NCBI GenBank assembly: GCA_949879775.1
Contig: CATLBW010000006.1
Location: 1-43,554, forward strand
Length of the DNA stretch: 43,554 bases
Source of the DNA: an uncultured Lachnospiraceae bacterium
Lineage (GTDB): Bacteria > Bacillota > Clostridia > Lachnospirales > Lachnospiraceae
Reading direction: 5' to 3'
Part shown: positions 17,611 to 25,948 of the stretch, in pieces
How positions within the stretch are numbered: position 1 is the stretch's first letter
Layout: each line of letters starts with the position of its first letter
Notes under the pieces: model-generated
Database searches by the model: none
Told to the model about the DNA's origin: nothing
Seen by the model: the letters and a program-made list of their open reading frames with translations, nothing else
Program-made: the position numbers and the translations under genes

Positions 17611-18987
17611 TTATTCATTATCCCCTGAACCTTCGTCCGGCTCCTCATCCGTTCCTTCGTCTTCCCCGCCGCCGTTGTCCTCTTCCGGCTCGTCATCCGG
17701 GTTTATCGGCTCGCCTAATGTCTCAGCATTTTTATCCACAATCACAAACTGCACGTTTACCACGCCAACGGCCTCATATTTGTCTCCCGGCAGGGTAACC
17801 GTAAGCTGCCTTGTATACGCGCCTGGCTGCAAATCCGTCACATCCAGCAATACGTTTATATTGTCAAGCGTAAGGGACTCCATATTCTCTTCCAGCGCAC
17901 GGACGCTTAAGGACACTGCCTCCACCCCAAACTCCAGCTCATAATCATTGTTGAGGCCGTTAATTTTGATACTGCCTACAGGAAAATCAAATGATTTGGT
18001 CTGCTTCTGCTCTATGGTGACAGTAACGGCAACCTGCCCTGCGCTTGGCTCTACCAGGGAAATGCCTAAGTCCTCCAGATAAGGGATAATGTCAATAGTA
18101 TTCTCCATATCCTCCCTGGCGCCGCTGATGTCAATAACATTTGCCGGAATATTTATAACGTTAATCCCATTTAAAACCGCAGCCCTTCCTTTCACCAGCA
18201 CAGTCTCCGGCGCACATTCCACTTTGCGGAATTCATAGCCCGCAGCAGGCTCGCCGCTGACGCGGCATTGGATCTGCACGCTCTTAGTCGCCCAAATCTC
18301 CGCCTTTATCGTCACTGCTGTCTGATTCATCTCTAAAAGGTCGGAAGAGATCACCCTCCCATCTTCATCGTACAGTACCGGCAGTACATTGTCGGACACG
18401 TCGCTGGACACCCCGTCCACATTAATGGAGGCCCCCACACGATTAATTTCAGACACAACGGACGCAGGCCCAGACACTTTGAGCAAATTCGGCGTTACCT
18501 CCACACCACCTATGGCATACCCGTCGGCTGGCGTCCCAATTGATTCCGCCGAAATCACAAACTTCTTTTCCAGACGGTCTTCCAGGGTAATCTGCATATT
18601 CACAGTCCTGCGCACAATTTCAATGCGCCGCTCATTCTTCTTAGCCGTTATCTCAATGGGAACCAGCTTCGCTTCCCCCTCCTGGCTTAAATCCACCTGG
18701 CTCAAATCAGCCGTTGCGCTGAAATCATCCGAAGTCATATTATCAACGTAACTCCTGGGGCCATTAATATAAAAAATCGCTATATCCGTGTCCCCTACCA
18801 CACTGGGCACCTTACCCATCTGCGCAATAATATCCTTATTGATAATCTCCACTGGGATAGAAAATGATTTGGTGGCGTCAGGGTCTGCAACATTGACAAC
18901 TACCAGCCAAATGATCACTGCGAAAAGAAGGGACAGCAGTTTCAGCCCTGGGTTATTTGCCAGATGCTTCAGCATTTTTTGAAACAT
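17611..18987 (-). CDS. cdaR: CdaR (YbbR-domain regulator of diadenylate cyclase)
   Basis: A 458-residue protein with one N-terminal membrane helix (about residues 14-34, in NNPGLKLLSLLFAVIIWLVV) and then four YbbR-type beta domains outside the membrane, the usual CdaR build. CdaR binds CdaA and changes its c-di-AMP output. The last 35 or so residues are a disordered, strongly acidic tail rich in Asp, Glu, Gly and Pro. AAGGAGG lies 7 bases before the ATG at 18987. The start lies inside cdaA: the two genes overlap by 35 bases in different frames, which would keep their synthesis linked. The acidic tail is not part of the core domains; its role is unknown. Confidence 0.95.
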   Translation of the reverse strand: MFQKMLKHLANNPGLKLLSLLFAVIIWLVVVNVADPDATKSFSIPVEIINKDIIAQMGKVPSVVGDTDIAIFYINGPRSYVDNMTSDDFSATADLSQVDLSQEGEAKLVPIEITAKKNERRIEIVRRTVNMQITLEDRLEKKFVISAESIGTPADGYAIGGVEVTPNLLKVSGPASVVSEINRVGASINVDGVSSDVSDNVLPVLYDEDGRVISSDLLEMNQTAVTIKAEIWATKSVQIQCRVSGEPAAGYEFRKVECAPETVLVKGRAAVLNGINVINIPANVIDISGAREDMENTIDIIPYLEDLGISLVEPSAGQVAVTVTIEQKQTKSFDFPVGSIKINGLNNDYELEFGVEAVSLSVRALEENMESLTLDNINVLLDVTDLQPGAYTRQLTVTLPGDKYEAVGVVNVQFVIVDKNAETLGEPINPDDEPEEDNGGGEDEGTDEEPDEGSGDNE

Positions 18988-19858
18988 ACTTCATCCTCCT
19001 TTTCCATATGCGGAACCTCCCTACGTCCATAGCCCCTTTGCGGATAAAATTCAGTTTGCCCTTCAAATATTCCGCATCCACGTTACGGTACAATTCACCG
19101 CCAATGGCAATTGACACATTGCCGGTTTCCTCAGAAACAACAATCGTCAGCGCATCACACACCTCGCTGATCCCTACCGCCGCGCGGTGGCGCGTGCCAA
19201 GCTCTTTGCTCAGCTCCATATTATCGGAAAGCGGCAGGTAACAGGTGGCGGACACCACCCTGTTGCCACGTACAATAATAGCGCCATCATGCAATGGCGT
19301 ATTATGCTCAAATATATTGATTAAAAGCTGGCTGGACACCAATGAGTCCAAGGCAATTCCCGTCCTCTCATACTCGCCCAGGACAACATCCTGTTCTATC
19401 ACAATCAACGCTCCCGTCTTCACCTTCGCCATCTCATAAGTCGCTTTCACCAACTCGCTTACGACCTTCTCGCTAAAGCGCTCCTGCTCCTTCTGGGAGT
19501 CAAATGAAAACAGGGACATGATAAAATTCCTCTGTCCAAGCTGTTCTAAGGCGCGGCGCAGTTCCGGCTGGAACACAACCGCAATGGCGATTACCGCCAC
19601 ATTGATTGTCTTGCCAACAATCCAAAGGATTGTATTCATCTGGAACATTGCGCATGCCAGGATAAAAAGCGCAACGACAATAATGCCCTTTAGCAGGTTC
19701 CACGCCCTGGTCTTTTTAATCCATACTAATATGTTATAGAGCAGAAATGAAATAATAATAATTTCCACAACATCCGTTTTGGTAATCTGGGGCATCTCTA
19801 TCCAAAACAGATATTTGGACGCAAATGAATTTATAATTGCGAACAGCTCCTGTATCAT
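18953..19858 (-). CDS. cdaA: Diadenylate cyclase CdaA
   Basis: A 301-residue membrane-bound CdaA/DacA that makes c-di-AMP from two ATP. Three hydrophobic helices occupy roughly residues 30-95. The DisA_N cyclase domain follows: NTPLHDGAIIVRGNR carries the DGA motif at 191-193 and GTRHRAAVGISE carries RHR at 223-225, both needed for catalysis. The length is slightly above the usual 270-280, with a basic C-terminal extension of about 25 residues that overlaps the start of cdaR. It follows the 329-residue membrane protein by 19 bases. In related bacteria c-di-AMP controls potassium transport, osmotic balance and cell-wall stability. Confidence 0.97.
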   Translation of the reverse strand: MIQELFAIINSFASKYLFWIEMPQITKTDVVEIIIISFLLYNILVWIKKTRAWNLLKGIIVVALFILACAMFQMNTILWIVGKTINVAVIAIAVVFQPELRRALEQLGQRNFIMSLFSFDSQKEQERFSEKVVSELVKATYEMAKVKTGALIVIEQDVVLGEYERTGIALDSLVSSQLLINIFEHNTPLHDGAIIVRGNRVVSATCYLPLSDNMELSKELGTRHRAAVGISEVCDALTIVVSEETGNVSIAIGGELYRNVDAEYLKGKLNFIRKGAMDVGRFRIWKRRMKYVSKNAEASGK

Positions 19859-19877
19859 AATTTCATTCCTTTCCGGT

Positions 19878-20867
19878 TTAATGCAGTAAATCCCTGTCTA
19901 TATCAAAATCTTCTTCTAGCTGCCGACGGCTGATTGTCGTTTTCTTCGGCGTGATGCGCTTCACACGCTTATCTTTCTTGGCAAGATAAACCTTGGGAAC
20001 CGCCTTGACAAAATAATAATACTCATCATCTTCAAATTGTACCCGTTCAATCCTGGAATAATCCAGATTATAGAAAAAGAATTCCAGAACCATACAGACC
20101 GCCACAGATACTGCCGTGCCAAGGAGCACCCAAAGAATCCTTTCCGGCATTCCCAGAATGACATACCCAGCTAAGAGAATTACCATCTGCACAAGGTTGC
20201 CCACAATTAATCCTATCCGCCATGCAAAATTTACAGACTGCCTTCGTATAACGTACACGATCAGGGACGTCACAAGAAACGTCGCAATGAAAAGGTACAT
20301 TTCTTTGTTCCCAACCAGCATCTTCAAAGCCGCCGTAAACTTGGCAGCCCCCTCCGCTTCTTCCACGGAGGTGAAGTGAACGATATTGTCCTTCACGCCC
20401 TCCACATAGAAAAATACCATCGCGCCGCTTGCCACCGACAGGTAGGCAGACGGCCCATATAGCAATCCCTCGGCCACCGGCATCACCTGGGGAATCCGCA
20501 AAAAACAAAGGATTGGCGTAAGGATTGCCGCATAGCCATGCTTAGGCGCGAACCTCCCGTACAGAAAAAATAACAGCAGCATCAAACATAAGCCGATGGC
20601 ACAAACCTCTAACGACAACGCGGACAGATGCAGCAAAACCATACCGCACGCCGCCACAACCATAACGTTAATCGGCAGAAAAGAACAAGCCAGCGCAAGC
20701 AGCAGCGCTACCGCGGGCTGGTTTAATTGCTCCCGATAGCCAAGATACATATTGATCAGGAAAAACGTTGCCAATCCAAGCAAGAATTTCACTCCTGCCG
20801 TGACGTATACCTCATACCTCCCATAAATATTACGCAGCTTTTCTCTTATCTCCAACAAACCTGTCAT
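19878..20867 (-). CDS. Conserved-looking polytopic membrane protein upstream of cdaA, function unknown
   Basis: A 329-residue integral membrane protein that I cannot name. Eight or more hydrophobic segments cover residues about 20-240; the last 75 residues are hydrophilic, with an acidic run DDEYYYF, a very basic stretch KKDKRVKRITPKK and an acidic end EEDFDIDRD, probably cytoplasmic. The start at 20867 follows GGAGGATTGAAC and lies directly after the TGA of the previous gene (one base between), so the two are coupled. The frame is open 37 codons further upstream without support. Immediate contact with cdaA suggests a role in cell-envelope or c-di-AMP physiology; this rests only on position. 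Confidence 0.75.
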   Translation of the reverse strand: MTGLLEIREKLRNIYGRYEVYVTAGVKFLLGLATFFLINMYLGYREQLNQPAVALLLALACSFLPINVMVVAACGMVLLHLSALSLEVCAIGLCLMLLLFFLYGRFAPKHGYAAILTPILCFLRIPQVMPVAEGLLYGPSAYLSVASGAMVFFYVEGVKDNIVHFTSVEEAEGAAKFTAALKMLVGNKEMYLFIATFLVTSLIVYVIRRQSVNFAWRIGLIVGNLVQMVILLAGYVILGMPERILWVLLGTAVSVAVCMVLEFFFYNLDYSRIERVQFEDDEYYYFVKAVPKVYLAKKDKRVKRITPKKTTISRRQLEEDFDIDRDLLH

Positions 20868-20869
20868 GT

Positions 20870-21283
20870 TCAATCCTCCAAAGGCAGTGACTTTTCCTCC
20901 CTCTCCTGAAGTTTCTCTACCTTCTTCATAATAGAATGATACCCCTTCATGCTGGCAGTCGCCTTTGTATACCGCCAATTATATACGCCAACAGCGACTG
21001 CCTGATAAACCACGGCAAAAATAGCATAAATTGCCAGCACGAAAGCTGCAAACTCCATCCAATCCTTGTCTGCTAACATCTCAGTAATGTTTTCCAGATC
21101 ATACAGGACCCAGCACAGAAACAGAATCCCGAAAGCAATGCTTGACGTAATAAATGTCTTAATCATGCCCAGGCCTACATAATCCTTACGGTAATACTGC
21201 TTTATGGGCATATATTCCTTCCCTTCACCCTCCTCGTAGGAGGCCATCTTCGTCATAAGGCGAATGCGCTCTTCATTCAACAT
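20870..21283 (-). CDS. Small membrane protein with two helices, function unknown
   Basis: About 137 residues with a hydrophilic N-terminus, two membrane helices (roughly residues 40-60 and 80-100) and a basic, coiled C-terminus containing KKVEKLQEREEK. I do not recognise the family. The start is uncertain: an ATG at 21283 gives MLNEERIRLMTK and has only a weak GGATGGT before it, an ATG at 21298 is possible, and the frame can open at a TTG at 21343. The stop codon and the ribosome site of the next membrane protein overlap, so the two are probably made together. With that protein it forms a pair lying between yvyF and cdaA. Confidence 0.68.
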   Translation of the reverse strand: MLNEERIRLMTKMASYEEGEGKEYMPIKQYYRKDYVGLGMIKTFITSSIAFGILFLCWVLYDLENITEMLADKDWMEFAAFVLAIYAIFAVVYQAVAVGVYNWRYTKATASMKGYHSIMKKVEKLQEREEKSLPLED

Positions 21284-21383
21284 TTCTGCACCATCCATAT
21301 CATCTAAACAGCAGACAAAACCCTGAAAATCTCTATTTTCCAAGGTCTTCTCATGCCCAATCTATCCATTTTATGCTGCCAGC

Positions 21384-21794
21384 TTACTTCTCCAAATAAC
21401 GCATCCTGTCTTTTTCGGACCCTTTTTTGGGCTCCTGAACCAGTGTCGCCTTCGGACGTTTCACTGCCCCGGACAGATCATGGATCAGCCCATTCTTACA
21501 TTTGTCGCAGAACCTTCCTGTGAGGATTTTCGCCCCGCAGTTCTCACACTCCATCGTAATCTGGGATTCTTCCGTAAAGGAGAGGCGTTCCTCCCTCACC
21601 CACTGCCTTATCTGCTTGATGGATACTTCATTCTCCTCCGCCACAACGCTGATAGGCGCTTTAGGGTTATCGCGCAGATATTCCTTGACCTTATGGAATT
21701 TGTCTTCAAGATCTGATATACAGGCAGGACACAGCGGCGGTCCCTGCATGTAATTAAAAAGTCTTCCACAACCTTTGCAATTCCTAACTTCCAT
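21384..21794 (-). CDS. YvyF-like flagellar-operon zinc protein
   Basis: A 136-residue protein similar to the YvyF/TIGR03826 family. The N-terminus has a CxxC pair (CKGCGRLF) and a second one (CPAC) of zinc-ribbon type; the middle has a helix-turn-helix-like stretch ISVVAEENEVSIKQIRQWV; the C-terminus has another ribbon, CENCG and CDKC. In Bacillus yvyF follows comFC just before the flagellar gene flgM; here it follows comF directly, the comF stop lying within its ribosome binding site AGGAGG. This synteny supports the call. No flagellar gene follows it here, the rod genes being 6 kb away. A transcription role is possible but not shown. Confidence 0.8.
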   Translation of the reverse strand: MEVRNCKGCGRLFNYMQGPPLCPACISDLEDKFHKVKEYLRDNPKAPISVVAEENEVSIKQIRQWVREERLSFTEESQITMECENCGAKILTGRFCDKCKNGLIHDLSGAVKRPKATLVQEPKKGSEKDRMRYLEK

Positions 21795-21798
21795 ACCC

Positions 21799-22536
21799 TC
21801 ATACCTCCTGGTAACCTTTTCCGATGCTGACGCTTAAGCAATAGATATTTTCCGCACCTGACTGCTTCAATTCTATCGCCGCCTCATCCATCGTGCTTCC
21901 TGTTGTATATATATCATCAATAAGTAATATATGCTTTAATTGTACCTTATTTTCCGTTGTTTTAAAAGCCTTTTTCAAATTATTTTTACGTTCCTCATGA
22001 TTTAATTCTTTCTGCGCCCTGGTATCGCGCACACGTACCAGCAAATGGCGGTATACCGGGATGCCCGTCCGCCTGCCAACTTCACTGGCAATACGCTCCG
22101 CCTGGTTGAACCCGCGTTGCGAAAGCCTCCTGCGCGATAATGGTATCGGTACAATCGCCTCGACCTTACGCCTTTTTATCCATTCCCCATATACCCGCAC
22201 CAATTCCTTGCCATAATACTGCGCATATTCCTGCTTTCCATGGTACTTAAAACGGTAAATGGACTCTTTTACCGCCCCTTGGTAAACCCAAAGCGCCTTC
22301 CCCTGCGTGAAAGCGCGTACATGGCGCGCGCAGTCATAACAATATTCCACGCGCTCATCTTCCAATGGCTTGCCGCATTTCTTACAGACGGGTTCCTTGA
22401 CATATTCTACTTTTCTCCTGCAGCCGCCACAAATCAACTGCGGCGGCAGGAATACGGAAGAAAACAGCACGCCGTCACAAAACGGGCATCTTGGCGGGAA
22501 CAATAAATGCATAAAATTCTGCTTATAAAATTTCAT
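21799..22536 (-). CDS. comFC: ComF family phosphoribosyltransferase-like protein
   Basis: About 245 residues, normal for ComF/ComFC. The N-terminus has a four-cysteine zinc module (CPFC, CGGC, CKKC, CYDC over about 80 residues), and the C-terminal half is a type I phosphoribosyltransferase fold with the PRPP loop LLIDDIYTTGSTMDEAA. ComF proteins take part in DNA uptake or processing of single-stranded DNA in transformation; the chemical reaction is not known. Start is uncertain: the ATG at 22536 fits a promoter whose -10 is at 22572-22577, while a GTG at 22581 would lie within that promoter; an ATG at 22512 is also possible. It is the first gene of the long minus-strand block. Confidence 0.9.
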   Translation of the reverse strand: MKFYKQNFMHLLFPPRCPFCDGVLFSSVFLPPQLICGGCRRKVEYVKEPVCKKCGKPLEDERVEYCYDCARHVRAFTQGKALWVYQGAVKESIYRFKYHGKQEYAQYYGKELVRVYGEWIKRRKVEAIVPIPLSRRRLSQRGFNQAERIASEVGRRTGIPVYRHLLVRVRDTRAQKELNHEERKNNLKKAFKTTENKVQLKHILLIDDIYTTGSTMDEAAIELKQSGAENIYCLSVSIGKGYQEV

Positions 22537-22571
22537 AATAATTATCTGAAAATACCTCTCAGGCAGTTTAT

Positions 22572-22580
22572 ATTCTAGCA
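22572..22580 (-). promoter_or_regulatory. Candidate extended -10 promoter for the comF block
   Basis: On the minus strand TGCTAGAAT occurs at 22580-22572: an extended -10 (TG, one base, TAGAAT). The matching -35 region is poor. It stands in the 211-base divergent spacer ahead of comF and is the only good -10 seen there for the minus strand. Confidence 0.45.
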
Positions 22581-22682
22581 CACTTGCCCTTATGTTTCCA
22601 TAAATATTTTTTTAAGATTGCGTTAAGTTTTGTCTCCCCGGGCTGGGCGCCAGGCGAATCCGCCAGAGTATGCTGTCGTATC

Positions 22683-22711
22683 TTGAAAAACCCTGCGATA
22701 TAAGGTAGAAT
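22683..22711 (+). promoter_or_regulatory. Sigma-A-type promoter of the histidine kinase gene
   Basis: TTGAAA at 22683-22688 and TAGAAT at 22706-22711 are separated by exactly 17 bases. Transcription would start near 22718, giving a leader of about 30 bases that contains GGAGGT seven bases before the kinase ATG. A small inverted repeat, TGTT and AACA, lies at the probable start site. Confidence 0.75.
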
Positions 22712-22747
22712 GTTAGTATCCAACATACAATACGGGAGGTAGCAGAC

Positions 22748-25327
22748 ATGATAATGGCACAGGCAATATCCGACAACAGGCAACTGCTCTTTCAGGAGGA
22801 ACGCGTCCGCTCTTTTTTCAGGCAATATGGCCTGGAGCTAATTATAATATCATGCGCCCTGCTCCTTTGCGTTATCTGCATTGCGTTAAGCGTATGGCTG
22901 CGGCTGCATTACCACAGGCGTATTGCCCTCGAGTATCTGGGCTGGGGTATATTGGCCGCCACCATATGGAATATCGCCGGCTCTCCTTTTTCCAGGATAT
23001 TCTGCCAAGATGACATCATCCTTGACAACTTTGCCAGATATATATTTATGCTCCTGCCGCTGCCGTTTCTGCTTTATATGGATATGGAGCAGCAAAAACG
23101 TTACCACAAGGCATACCGCCTCATGGAGCTTCTTGTGCTTGCCGGCTTTGCAGCCTGCTCTTTGCTAAAACTGATGGGACTTTCCAGCTTCCACGAAACC
23201 ATGCCCTTCACAGCAGTTATCACCGGGCTTTTCGCTCTGCTGATTGCGCTGACAGAACTTGCAGATATACGCAGCGGCCACATCAAGGAATACCTTTCCC
23301 TGGCTGCGGGCAGCGCAGTCGTTTTCATCTTTTCCATTTTAAGGATCGCTATTTCCACGTTCGGGATAGGCTATTTCAAACATGCGGTCCTTCCCCTTGG
23401 CTTGATCGTGCTGCTTTTTATTGCCACGGCGAATACGTCGAAGGAAATTATGGCGATGGAACGGATGCGGCAGGAAGCGCAGCTTGCCAGTGTTGCAAAA
23501 GGCCGGTTCCTCGCTAACATGTCACATGAAATCCGCACCCCCATCAACGCAGTCCTTGGCATGAACGCCATGATCCTGCGGGAGAGCGGGGAGCCTGCCA
23601 TCCGCGAATATGCGATGGATATCCAAAGCGCTGGACAAAGCCTGCTGTCCCTGATTAATGACATCCTGGATTTGTCCAAAGCAGAGTCCGGGAAACTCGA
23701 AATCCTCCCGGAAGAATATGACTTTGGCTCCCTAATCCACGATGTCATGAACATGATTTCCGCAAAGGCCGAGGGCAAAGGGCTAGATATCCGCCTGTCA
23801 GTTGACGAAACGATTCCCGCCCGCCTCTGGGGTGACGACGTGAGGATTCGCCAGATTCTTATAAACCTGATGAACAATGCCGTAAAATATACGGAACAGG
23901 GAAGCGTCACTTTGACGGTGACCAAAACGCCAAACGGCAATGACGTTATTTTAAACTTTTCTGTCGAAGACACCGGCATCGGCATCAAGCAGGAAGATAT
24001 CTCCAAGCTCTTTGCCGAATTTGAGCGCATTGAGGAAACACGTAACCGAAAGATAGAAGGAACCGGGCTTGGCATGAGCATCACCACGCAGCTTCTGGAA
24101 TTAATGGAAAGCAAGCTGCAAGTGCAAAGCGTCTACGGCAAAGGCTCTGTTTTCTCTTTTTCTGTACAACAACGGATTGTGGATAACGAGCCGGTAGGCA
24201 GCCTGGACGAACGTGCTGCCAGGCAGGCAAAAGAATACTCCTACCAGGTACTGTTTACCGCCCCCGATGCCTTAATCCTGGTAGTGGATGATAACGCCCT
24301 GAACCGCCGTGTCTTTAAAAATTTGCTAAAAGCCACAAAAGCAATGGTGGAAGAAGCGGCAGGGGGGATGGAATGCCTGGAAATGACCCGCCAAAAACAT
24401 TACGACATGATTTTCCTGGATCATATGATGCCTGATTTGGATGGCATTGAAACCCTGCACCGCCTCCTGGCAGAGGAAGACAACCCGTGCCGGGACACAC
24501 CGGTGGTAGCGTTAACGGCAAATGCGCTGGCAGGCGCAAAAGAACGATACCTAAAAGAAGGGTTTTACGATTTTCTCTCTAAGCCGATTATCCCGGACAA
24601 GTTAGAAAAGATGCTGATGGAAACCCTTCCACAGGAAAAAGTCCTTCACGGAAGCCCCATAGAAGGACCTGAAACAGATACAAAAGCCCCCCTCCCCCCG
24701 GCGCTGCCTGCTATTGACGGCATAGATTGGGAATATGCGCTGCGCTATGCCAACGACCAGGATATGCTAACCGCAACGCTCATGGACTTTTACCAGACCA
24801 TGGGTTCGGAAGCGGAGCAGCTTGCACAGTTAGCAGACAATTTAGGGATGCCCGCCGAAATGGGAGATGGCTGCCCTGAGGCACTCAGGCAATACGAAGT
24901 AAAGGTACACGCCATGAAAAGCGCAGCCGGCATGGTGGGCGCCGTCCCATTGTCAGGCGTCGCCAGACTTCTGGAATATGCTGCCCGGGACGGCAAAATT
25001 GATACCGTGGTGCGGATTACCCCTGCTTTCCTGGAAGAGTGGATGGCCCTCCGGGAACGGCTGCGCGTCTTTACAGAGAAAGATGGGACAGAAAAACCAA
25101 AAGCTGCCCCCGCGCAGGTTTTAGAACTGCTGTCCGCGCTTGGCAGCGCCATGGCGGACATGGATATTGACGCATCCGACGAAGCTGCCGCACAACTCAA
25201 TGCTTTCCGTTATTCCGAGCACATAACACCCCTGATGGAAAAGCTGTTTTTGGCTGTAACTAACTTGGACAACGGACAGGCCGAGCATTACATAAACGAA
25301 ATCAAAAATACAATAACGCAGGGATAA
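22748..25327 (+). CDS. Membrane hybrid histidine kinase with receiver and HPt domains
   Basis: An 859-residue phosphorelay kinase. Residues about 30-228 contain six or seven membrane helices with short loops and no large outside domain, so the signal is probably sensed in or at the membrane. Then come HisKA with His260 in MSHEIRTPINAVLG; the ATPase domain with the N box LINLMNNAVKY, VEDTGIGI and the G2 box GTGLGMSI; a receiver with Asp558 in IFLDHMMPDLDG and Lys612; and an HPt domain with His721 in VKVHAMKSAAG. A relay His260-Asp558-His721 can be inferred, handing over to the CheY-like protein encoded 29 bases downstream. Start at 22748 has GGAGGT seven bases upstream. The signal and final output are unknown. 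Confidence 0.95.
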   Translation: MIMAQAISDNRQLLFQEERVRSFFRQYGLELIIISCALLLCVICIALSVWLRLHYHRRIALEYLGWGILAATIWNIAGSPFSRIFCQDDIILDNFARYIFMLLPLPFLLYMDMEQQKRYHKAYRLMELLVLAGFAACSLLKLMGLSSFHETMPFTAVITGLFALLIALTELADIRSGHIKEYLSLAAGSAVVFIFSILRIAISTFGIGYFKHAVLPLGLIVLLFIATANTSKEIMAMERMRQEAQLASVAKGRFLANMSHEIRTPINAVLGMNAMILRESGEPAIREYAMDIQSAGQSLLSLINDILDLSKAESGKLEILPEEYDFGSLIHDVMNMISAKAEGKGLDIRLSVDETIPARLWGDDVRIRQILINLMNNAVKYTEQGSVTLTVTKTPNGNDVILNFSVEDTGIGIKQEDISKLFAEFERIEETRNRKIEGTGLGMSITTQLLELMESKLQVQSVYGKGSVFSFSVQQRIVDNEPVGSLDERAARQAKEYSYQVLFTAPDALILVVDDNALNRRVFKNLLKATKAMVEEAAGGMECLEMTRQKHYDMIFLDHMMPDLDGIETLHRLLAEEDNPCRDTPVVALTANALAGAKERYLKEGFYDFLSKPIIPDKLEKMLMETLPQEKVLHGSPIEGPETDTKAPLPPALPAIDGIDWEYALRYANDQDMLTATLMDFYQTMGSEAEQLAQLADNLGMPAEMGDGCPEALRQYEVKVHAMKSAAGMVGAVPLSGVARLLEYAARDGKIDTVVRITPAFLEEWMALRERLRVFTEKDGTEKPKAAPAQVLELLSALGSAMADMDIDASDEAAAQLNAFRYSEHITPLMEKLFLAVTNLDNGQAEHYINEIKNTITQG

Positions 25328-25356
25328 ACAAACATCCTGCAGAAATGAGGTAGACA

Positions 25357-25776
25357 ATGACAGACTTTAACAACAAAAAAACAGGAAAGAAAAAAATCAT
25401 GATTGTCGACGACACGCCGCTGCTGGTGAGAAATGTGAGGAACATTTTAGGCGACCGTTACACGGTCCTCTATGCCACCTCCGGGAAACAGGCGCTGCAA
25501 ACCATTCCCGAAAAAGAGCCTGATTTAGTCCTCCTGGACTACAAAATGCCGGAAATGGATGGCAAACAGGTATTTGAAGAGATGCTCAAAGACGAGAAAA
25601 TGAAAGATATACCGGTTATTTTCCTGACTAGCGTTTCTGATGAGAAGACGATCCGCTCAATCCTGGCAACTAAGCCAGCCGGCTACATCTTAAAACCCAC
25701 CAACCAGGCAGATCTTCTGGAAAAAATCAGCACATGCCTGGAAAATGCCGAAAAAGCAAAAAAAGAAGCAGAATAA
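25357..25776 (+). CDS. Single-domain response regulator (CheY-like)
   Basis: A 139-residue receiver domain with no output domain. The acidic pair Asp18/Asp19 in MIVDDTP, the phosphorylated Asp61 in VLLDYKMPEMDG, the switch residue in IFLTSVSD and the lysine in YILKPTN are all present. The N-terminus is basic and the C-terminus ends in a charged helix. It begins 29 bases after the hybrid kinase, with TGAGGT before the ATG, so it probably accepts phosphate from that kinase's HPt domain. As it lacks DNA binding it must act through a protein partner; a flagellar or chemotaxis partner is possible since such genes lie nearby, but there is no direct evidence. Confidence 0.93.
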   Translation: MTDFNNKKTGKKKIMIVDDTPLLVRNVRNILGDRYTVLYATSGKQALQTIPEKEPDLVLLDYKMPEMDGKQVFEEMLKDEKMKDIPVIFLTSVSDEKTIRSILATKPAGYILKPTNQADLLEKISTCLENAEKAKKEAE

Positions 25777-25810
25777 AGAACAAAGCGAAGCGCAGGCCTT
25801 AGATGATTTG

Positions 25811-25862
25811 CTGCGCCGAGCACAATTGCGAAGCAATATATACTTCTTGTGCGAGTGCGCAT
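25811..25862. repeat. Palindromic structured element, copy A
   Basis: A 52-base element starting CTGCGCCGAGCAC and ending GTGCGAGTGCGCAT. The arms pair imperfectly (GCGC with GCGC, GCACAA with TTGTGC), and the middle holds a small hairpin, ATTGC-GAA-GCAAT. A second copy with the same arms lies at 31949-32001. A further 7-base stem, TTTATTC with GAATAAA, follows it. It sits after the response regulator gene and before the shared terminator. Confidence 0.75.
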
Positions 25863-25894
25863 ATTATTTATTCCTATGAGAGAATAAAGCAGGC

Positions 25895-25935
25895 AAGGCC
25901 CTTTACAAACCAAAATGGTTCGCAAAGGGCCTTTT
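25895..25935 (+). terminator. Intrinsic terminator between the convergent kinase and recD2 operons
   Basis: A stem AAGGCCCTTT/AAAGGGCCTT (25895-25904 with 25924-25933), an internal loop, then AACCA/TGGTT around an AAA loop. On the plus strand it ends in TTTT. On the minus strand the bases after the stem have only short T runs, so it may also stop recD2 transcripts but less well. Confidence 0.8.
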
Positions 25936-25948
25936 CCCATGCTATTGG

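Noticed and set aside
16521-17798. 425-residue plus-strand reading frame opposite glmM
   Set aside because: It mirrors the codons of glmM and the end of cdaR, has an unnatural His/Arg/Pro composition and no start signal; a shadow of the well-supported glmM.
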